The position numbers and the translations under genes are program-made. The notes under the pieces are model-generated. The model had not been told where the DNA came from. It saw only the letters and a list, made by a program, of their open reading frames with translations, and searched no databases. 64,000 nt of DNA from an uncultured Bacteroidales bacterium. GTDB lineage: Bacteria; Bacteroidota; Bacteroidia; Bacteroidales; P3. The stretch lies in NCBI GenBank assembly GCA_949291555.1, contig CASEWE010000005.1, positions 124,001 through 188,000 of the forward strand, read 5' to 3'. Shown piece after piece: positions 60,782 to 64,000 of the stretch. How positions within the stretch are numbered: position 1 is the first letter of the stretch; every line of letters begins with the position of its first letter.

Positions 60782-61644
60782 CCCGCGCGGCAGAAAACCG
60801 GAAACCGGAAGGGAGCCCGGAGGACGGGGCAATCCCGGCCAAGCAGCCCGCACGGCAGCCCACGCAAGAGAAGCATCCGGTCGAAGAAGGAAAAGTCTTC
60901 CTGGTCGACAAGCCGGTGGGCTGGACATCGTTCAACGTGGTGAGCCGGGTAAGAAATTGGGCCCACCGGCTTGCCGGAAGGAAAGTGAAGACCGGGCATG
61001 CAGGCACGCTCGACCCTCTGGCCAGCGGCCTGCTCATCGTCTGCACAGGCGCTTTCACCAAGAAAATCGAGGCTTACCAAAGCCAGGAAAAGGAATACAC
61101 GGGAACCTTCACGCTGGGGGCAAGGACAAAAAGCCACGACCTGGAGAGCGAGGTCGAGGCGGGCGGCCCTTTCGCCCACCTCTCCCCGGAACACATAGAA
61201 GCGGCCGCAAGGCATTTCACAGGCCCGCTCATGCAAATCCCCCCGCAATTCTCGGCCATCAAGGTGCAAGGGAAAAGGGCCTACCAGCTGGCCCGCGCCG
61301 ACAAGGAAATCGAGTTGCAGGCAAAACCGGTCGAAATAAAAACGTTCGAGATTACCCGGTGCGAACTGCCCGAAGTGGATTTCCGGATCGTGTGCAGCAA
61401 GGGCACGTATATCCGCTCCATAGCGCGCGACTTTGGCGAACACTTAGGCTGCGGCGCCTACCTTTCCGCCCTGCGGCGGACACGCATCGGGGATTTCCGG
61501 GTCGCGGAAGCCCGGAGCGTGGACGATTTCCTGAACCCGCCCCACCGCTTTTCCGGCCTGCCCGCCCATCGGAACAGTACCGGAATCCGCCCGAAAGAAG
61601 CCGGAACCAGCCCGGGAAACCCCTCTCCGCAAGAAAACGCCTGA
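60778..61644 (+). CDS. truB: tRNA pseudouridine-55 synthase
   Basis: A 288-residue protein. It uses the GTG at 60778 within the lpxD stop; no ATG precedes the catalytic core. A ~36-residue polar N-terminal tail precedes [29 protein letters not shown] contains the catalytic D79, followed by [23 protein letters not shown] and [14 protein letters not shown]. The C-terminal ~40 residues are low-complexity. It makes pseudouridine 55 in the T loop of tRNAs. Its last codons (PQENA) are repeated as DNA 64 bases downstream. Confidence 0.95.
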   Translation: MTRAAENRKPEGSPEDGAIPAKQPARQPTQEKHPVEEGKVFLVDKPVGWTSFNVVSRVRNWAHRLAGRKVKTGHAGTLDPLASGLLIVCTGAFTKKIEAYQSQEKEYTGTFTLGARTKSHDLESEVEAGGPFAHLSPEHIEAAARHFTGPLMQIPPQFSAIKVQGKRAYQLARADKEIELQAKPVEIKTFEITRCELPEVDFRIVCSKGTYIRSIARDFGEHLGCGAYLSALRRTRIGDFRVAEARSVDDFLNPPHRFSGLPAHRNSTGIRPKEAGTSPGNPSPQENA

Positions 61645-61707
61645 CCCCTCGCCCCAGTCCGCACTGCCTTCCGGCACTTGCACGCTTTCCCCGCAAGAAA
61701 ACGCCTG
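61627..61707. repeat. Direct repeat at the 3' end of truB
   Basis: CCGCAAGAAAACGCCTG occurs at 61627-61643, spanning the truB stop codon, and again at 61691-61707, each followed by CCCTCG-type sequence. Confidence 0.85.
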
Positions 61708-61950
61708 CCCCTCGTCCCGGGCTGCAGCCGCCTTTATCCCAAAGCGGAAGCGGCATCGGCAAGAAACGGGGAAAATGCAGCCTGCCGACCCCGGACGAGG
61801 CGAAGCCGATGGGCCGTTTCCCTTTTCCGCCCCATCGGGCCGATTATTTCCTTTTTCATTGTTTTTTATTATCTTTGCGCCCTTTTTGGATAGGTATACC
61901 CTGTTCGGAATGAACGGAATCGCAAAACTTTAGAGGCCTTTTTCTAAGCT
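61645..61950. other. Gap between truB and queA
   Basis: About 306 bases without a credible gene. It holds the second copy of the truB-end repeat (61691-61707) and the queA -7 element TATCTTTG at 61870-61877. No clear truB terminator is seen. Confidence 0.55.
61870..61877 (+). promoter_or_regulatory. -7 promoter element for queA-ispD-ruvC
   Basis: TATCTTTG is an exact -7 match 73 bases ahead of queA. The -33 position holds TTTC (61847-61850). Confidence 0.6.
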
Positions 61951-63006
61951 ATGAAGTTATCCCAATTCAATTACCAGCTCCCTCCCGAACTCATTGCCAG
62001 CCACCCCACGCCCGACCGCGACGACTGCAAGCTCATGGTCGTGGACCGGAAAAAGCAGAAAATAGAACACAAGACCTTTAAAGACATTCTAAAATACTTC
62101 GGGGAAGGCGATGTCTTCATCCTGAACGACACGCGCGTTTTCCCGGCCCGCTTGGCCGGAGAAAAAGAGAAGACCGGAGCCATGATTACCGTGTTCCTGC
62201 TGCGCGAACTCAACCGGGAATCGCTGCTATGGGACGTCTATGTGGATCCTGCGCGGAAAATCCGGATCGGGAACAAGCTTTACTTCGGCGAAAACGACGA
62301 ACTGGTGGCCGAAGTCATCGACAACACCACATCCCGGGGGCGGACCTTGCGATTCCTCTACGACGGCCCTTACGAGAACTTCAAGGCCCTGATATACAAA
62401 CTGGGCGAAAGCCCGCTTCCCGACCACATCCTCCAGGTACGCAAAGTGGAACCCGAAGACGCGGAAAACTACCAAACCGTTTTCGCTGCCAAGGAAGGCG
62501 CCGTCATGGCGCCCACGGCGGGGCTCCATTTCAGCCGATCCTTGCTCAAGCGCATGGAAATCAAGGGAATCAATACCGCTTTCATTACCCTTCATTGCGG
62601 GTTGGGAAATGTGCGCGACATCGATGTGGAAGACTTGACCAAGCACCGGGTCGATTCCGAAGAGCTTCACATCGAAGATGGAGCCACCCGCATCGTAAAC
62701 AAAGCCATCGACGAGAAGAAGAAAATCTGCGCCGTCGGCACTTCGGTAATGAAAGGCATTGAAAGTTCGGTCTCTTTTTCCGGGAAACTGAAACCTTTCG
62801 ACGGATGGACCAACAAGTTCATCTTCCCCCCTTACCAGTTCAGCATTGCCAACTGCATGATAAGCAATTTCCACGCCCCGCTTTCATCGCTTTTCATGTC
62901 GGTTTGCGCCTTTGGCGGCTACGACCTGATCATGCAGGCCTACCAGGAAGCCATTGAAAAGAAATACCGCTTCCTTACTTTCGGCGATGCCATGCTAATC
63001 CTTTAA
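61951..63006 (+). CDS. queA: S-adenosylmethionine:tRNA ribosyltransferase-isomerase
   Basis: A 351-residue protein with [64 protein letters not shown] and [16 protein letters not shown], the conserved QueA blocks, at the expected length. It converts preQ1 in tRNA to epoxyqueuosine. ispD starts three bases after the stop. Confidence 0.97.
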   Translation: MKLSQFNYQLPPELIASHPTPDRDDCKLMVVDRKKQKIEHKTFKDILKYFGEGDVFILNDTRVFPARLAGEKEKTGAMITVFLLRELNRESLLWDVYVDPARKIRIGNKLYFGENDELVAEVIDNTTSRGRTLRFLYDGPYENFKALIYKLGESPLPDHILQVRKVEPEDAENYQTVFAAKEGAVMAPTAGLHFSRSLLKRMEIKGINTAFITLHCGLGNVRDIDVEDLTKHRVDSEELHIEDGATRIVNKAIDEKKKICAVGTSVMKGIESSVSFSGKLKPFDGWTNKFIFPPYQFSIANCMISNFHAPLSSLFMSVCAFGGYDLIMQAYQEAIEKKYRFLTFGDAMLIL

Positions 63007-63009
63007 GAA

Positions 63010-63744
63010 ATGTCCGGAAGCTTTTCCGAAGCCTATGCCGTCATTGTTGCCGGAGGGTCGGGAACACGCATGGAAAGTTCCCTGCCCAAGCAATTCCTGC
63101 CGCTTGCCGGAATACCGGTCCTTTTCCGCACTTTCAAGAAATTCGCCGCTGCCGGGATTTTCCGGGAAATCGTCCTTGTCCTGCCCGCTTCTTTTTTCCC
63201 GCTCTGGAAAGGAATAACCCAGAAGCAGGATCCGGAAGGCCTTTTCCCCTACAGGATCGCCGAAGGCGGCCGAACCCGGAGCCAATCGGTCTTCAACGGG
63301 TTATCGGCCTTGTTCCACGCGGTTCCTTCCCTTCCGGGCGATTCCGTGATTGCCGTGCACGATGGCGTAAGGCCTTTCGTCACGCCCCGGTTCCTATCTT
63401 CCTGCATCGAAGAGACCCGCATGAATGCCAGCGCAATCCCCTGCCTCGCGCCCCCTGAAAGCTTCCGCTACATGGAACCGGAGCCTAACCCGCAAGGGGC
63501 ATCGATATCGCTCGACCGCAAAAGGGTGCGCAGCATCCAAACCCCGCAATGTTTTTTCTTCTCCGAACTTTACCCGGCACTCATGAAAGCCGTGGAAGAC
63601 GGGAAAGAATTCACAGACGAGGCATCCTTGCTGGAATCCAACGGCAAAAAACTGCATCTTTCACCCGGCTTGGAGCAAAACATCAAAATCACCCGGCCTT
63701 TCGACATGGAAATAGCCGAATTCCTCGTGGAAAAAGGTTATTGA
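63010..63744 (+). CDS. ispD: 2-C-methyl-D-erythritol 4-phosphate cytidylyltransferase
   Basis: A 244-residue protein. VIVAGGSGTRMESSLPKQFLPL is the CTP-binding loop; VIAVHDGVRPFVTP and SIQTPQCFFFSEL are further IspD blocks, and FTDEASLLESNG precedes the C-terminus. It makes CDP-methylerythritol in the MEP isoprenoid pathway. It follows queA closely and precedes ruvC by 47 bases. Confidence 0.95.
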   Translation: MSGSFSEAYAVIVAGGSGTRMESSLPKQFLPLAGIPVLFRTFKKFAAAGIFREIVLVLPASFFPLWKGITQKQDPEGLFPYRIAEGGRTRSQSVFNGLSALFHAVPSLPGDSVIAVHDGVRPFVTPRFLSSCIEETRMNASAIPCLAPPESFRYMEPEPNPQGASISLDRKRVRSIQTPQCFFFSELYPALMKAVEDGKEFTDEASLLESNGKKLHLSPGLEQNIKITRPFDMEIAEFLVEKGY

Positions 63745-63791
63745 ATACAGAAAACGCCCCAACCTCGGAGAAGAAAACAATCACCCGGAAA

Positions 63792-64000
63792 ATGGCAAGC
63801 GGAACAAAAACCATATTGGGAATCGACCCTGGAACGCGGCTTATGGGCTACGGCATCGTCCAACTGGACGGAAACCGGTTCTCTTTCGTGGACATGGGAG
63901 TCCTGGAAATGCGGAAGGAAGCCGATCCCTTGGCCCGGTTGGAAATGATCCACGAGGAGGTTTCCCGCATCATCCGCCTTCGGGAACCGGATTGCCTCTC
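63792..64000 (+). CDS. ruvC: Crossover junction endodeoxyribonuclease RuvC (N-terminal part)
   Basis: The visible 69 residues include ILGIDPGTRLMGYGIV, the RuvC N-terminus with its first catalytic aspartate, then VLEMRKEADPLARLEMIHEEV. RuvC resolves Holliday junctions with RuvAB. The frame is open to the window edge; the rest lies outside. Confidence 0.93.
   Translation, partial: MASGTKTILGIDPGTRLMGYGIVQLDGNRFSFVDMGVLEMRKEADPLARLEMIHEEVSRIIRLREPDCL

Overview
The window looks like a chromosomal segment of a GC-rich Bacteroidales bacterium (phylum Bacteroidota). Three things point there. Promoters follow the Bacteroidota pattern (TTTG near -33, TAnnTTTG near -7). Five predicted exported proteins end in the conserved C-terminal signal of the type IX secretion system (T9SS), with a PNP motif followed by a beta-rich tail. 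Two T9SS genes are present: the sortase porU and the response regulator porX. The family or genus cannot be fixed from the sequence. I see no rRNA genes, transposase, integrase, prophage block or CRISPR array; the only RNA genes I can name are tRNA-Asp and tRNA-Cys.

Layout. 1-3.2 kb: end of a PLP aminotransferase, a DUF1573 lipid- or surface-type protein, tRNA-Asp and a DUF3784/PH-like membrane protein. 3.2-11.5 kb: two T9SS cargo genes on the minus strand, an M14 zinc carboxypeptidase and a 1954-residue InlB-repeat protein, separated by a run of hairpins. 11.5-14.3 kb: a gene-free stretch with a candidate small RNA, then overlapping pfkB-kinase and dus genes. 14.3-18.4 kb (minus): a small T9SS protein, a trimeric tail-fibre-like protein with an S74 self-cleaving chaperone domain, and ftsE, packed as one unit. 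19-21.9 kb: a BspA-type leucine-rich-repeat T9SS protein. 22-26.5 kb (minus): a TPR/LuxR membrane regulator and a BlaI/M56 sensor pair with its operator. 27.6-31.2 kb: a TonB-dependent receptor with an unusual tandem repeat and another T9SS protein bracketed by a 127-bp repeat. 31.7-35.3 kb: tig-clpP-lepB. 35.5-41.3 kb: tamB divergent from tsaD. 41.5-46.8 kb: porU, miaB, rpsU. 47-53.4 kb: tRNA-Cys, porX-tsaE-aroB-aroA and a 5'-nucleotidase. 53.8-59.4 kb (minus): ilvE, a zinc metallopeptidase, cysS, a LolC/E-like permease and rbfA. 59.7-64 kb: lpxD-truB, then queA-ispD-ruvC (cut by the window end).

The theme that ties the window together is the cell surface. Secreted proteins leave by Sec (signal peptidase lepB, chaperone tig), outer-membrane and LPS functions are represented by tamB, lpxD and the LolC/E-like permease, and T9SS cargo is cleaved and attached by PorU under PorX control. 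The rest is housekeeping: tRNA modification (dus, miaB, tsaD, tsaE, truB, queA), the shikimate pathway (aroB, aroA), branched-chain amino acids (ilvE), isoprenoids (ispD) and recombination (ruvC).

The most unusual items are the S74 fibre/T9SS/ftsE cluster, the 72-bp repeat in the TonB receptor that carries TonB-box-like sequence in the wrong frame, the 127-bp repeat pair, the candidate small RNA at about 12.0-12.15 kb, the hairpin chain at 5.34-5.51 kb, and a set of very long perfect-stem hairpins without U-tracts at gene ends.
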